Position numbers and translations under genes: made by a program. From Ruminococcus flavefaciens (GTDB lineage: Bacteria > Bacillota > Clostridia > Oscillospirales > Ruminococcaceae), in NCBI GenBank assembly GCA_015067005.1, contig SVNH01000005.1, positions 98,694 through 162,693 on the forward strand: 64,000 bases of DNA, given 5' to 3'. Shown piece after piece: positions 63,957 through 64,000 of this stretch. A model generated the notes under the pieces. It searched no databases and was not told where the DNA came from. It saw only the letters and a list, made by a program, of their open reading frames with translations. How positions within the stretch are numbered: the first letter of the stretch is position 1; every line of letters starts with the position of its first letter.

Positions 63957-64000
63957 CCGTAAACGCCCCATAGGGGCTCAGAATACAAGCCACGCCTGAA

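Noticed and set aside
1-64000. CRISPR arrays, tRNA/rRNA genes, IS elements, prophage or toxin-antitoxin modules
   Set aside because: Scanned for direct-repeat arrays, transposase/integrase motifs and tRNA-like cloverleaf signatures; nothing convincing was seen, though a tRNAscan/ISfinder run would be more sensitive.

Overview
The window is a Ruminococcus-like (Oscillospiraceae) chromosomal segment, inferred from dockerin domains, gene content and codon style. It is densely coding and I see no rRNA, tRNA, CRISPR array, prophage or transposon. In order it contains: (1) an anaerobic cobalamin (cbi) operon on the minus strand; (2) a zinc-type ABC transporter operon behind a perfect 19-bp Fur/Zur-like palindrome; (3) a TetM-like GTPase fused to a YacP/Rae1-like NYN nuclease domain; (4) a GGDEF/EAL protein; (5) a secreted C1A peptidase with a dockerin, and a tandem-HhH ComEA-like protein; (6) a sugar ABC transporter; (7) a complete spoIIIAA-AH operon; (8) an asp23-nusB-xseAB-ispA-dxs-tlyA-nadK-argR-recN housekeeping run; (9) a GH42 beta-galactosidase, dtd and a PBP; (10) a T-box-controlled alaS; (11) comEC, holA and rnmV; (12) an MBOAT/DHHW pair; (13) dockerin-bearing GH43-GH43 and GH30 enzymes; (14) a feoAB fusion with a long hairpin-rich leader. 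The signals I would follow up first are: a candidate ~100-nt sRNA with an anti-Shine-Dalgarno loop (about 60522-60622); the nested, mutually exclusive inverted repeats in the feoAB leader (60692-60937); an MBOAT/DHHW pair in which both signature catalytic motifs look substituted; the TetM-like/NYN fusion; and an SD-sequestering terminator-like hairpin before a TTG-started PBP. All family calls come from reading motifs; no database search was run.
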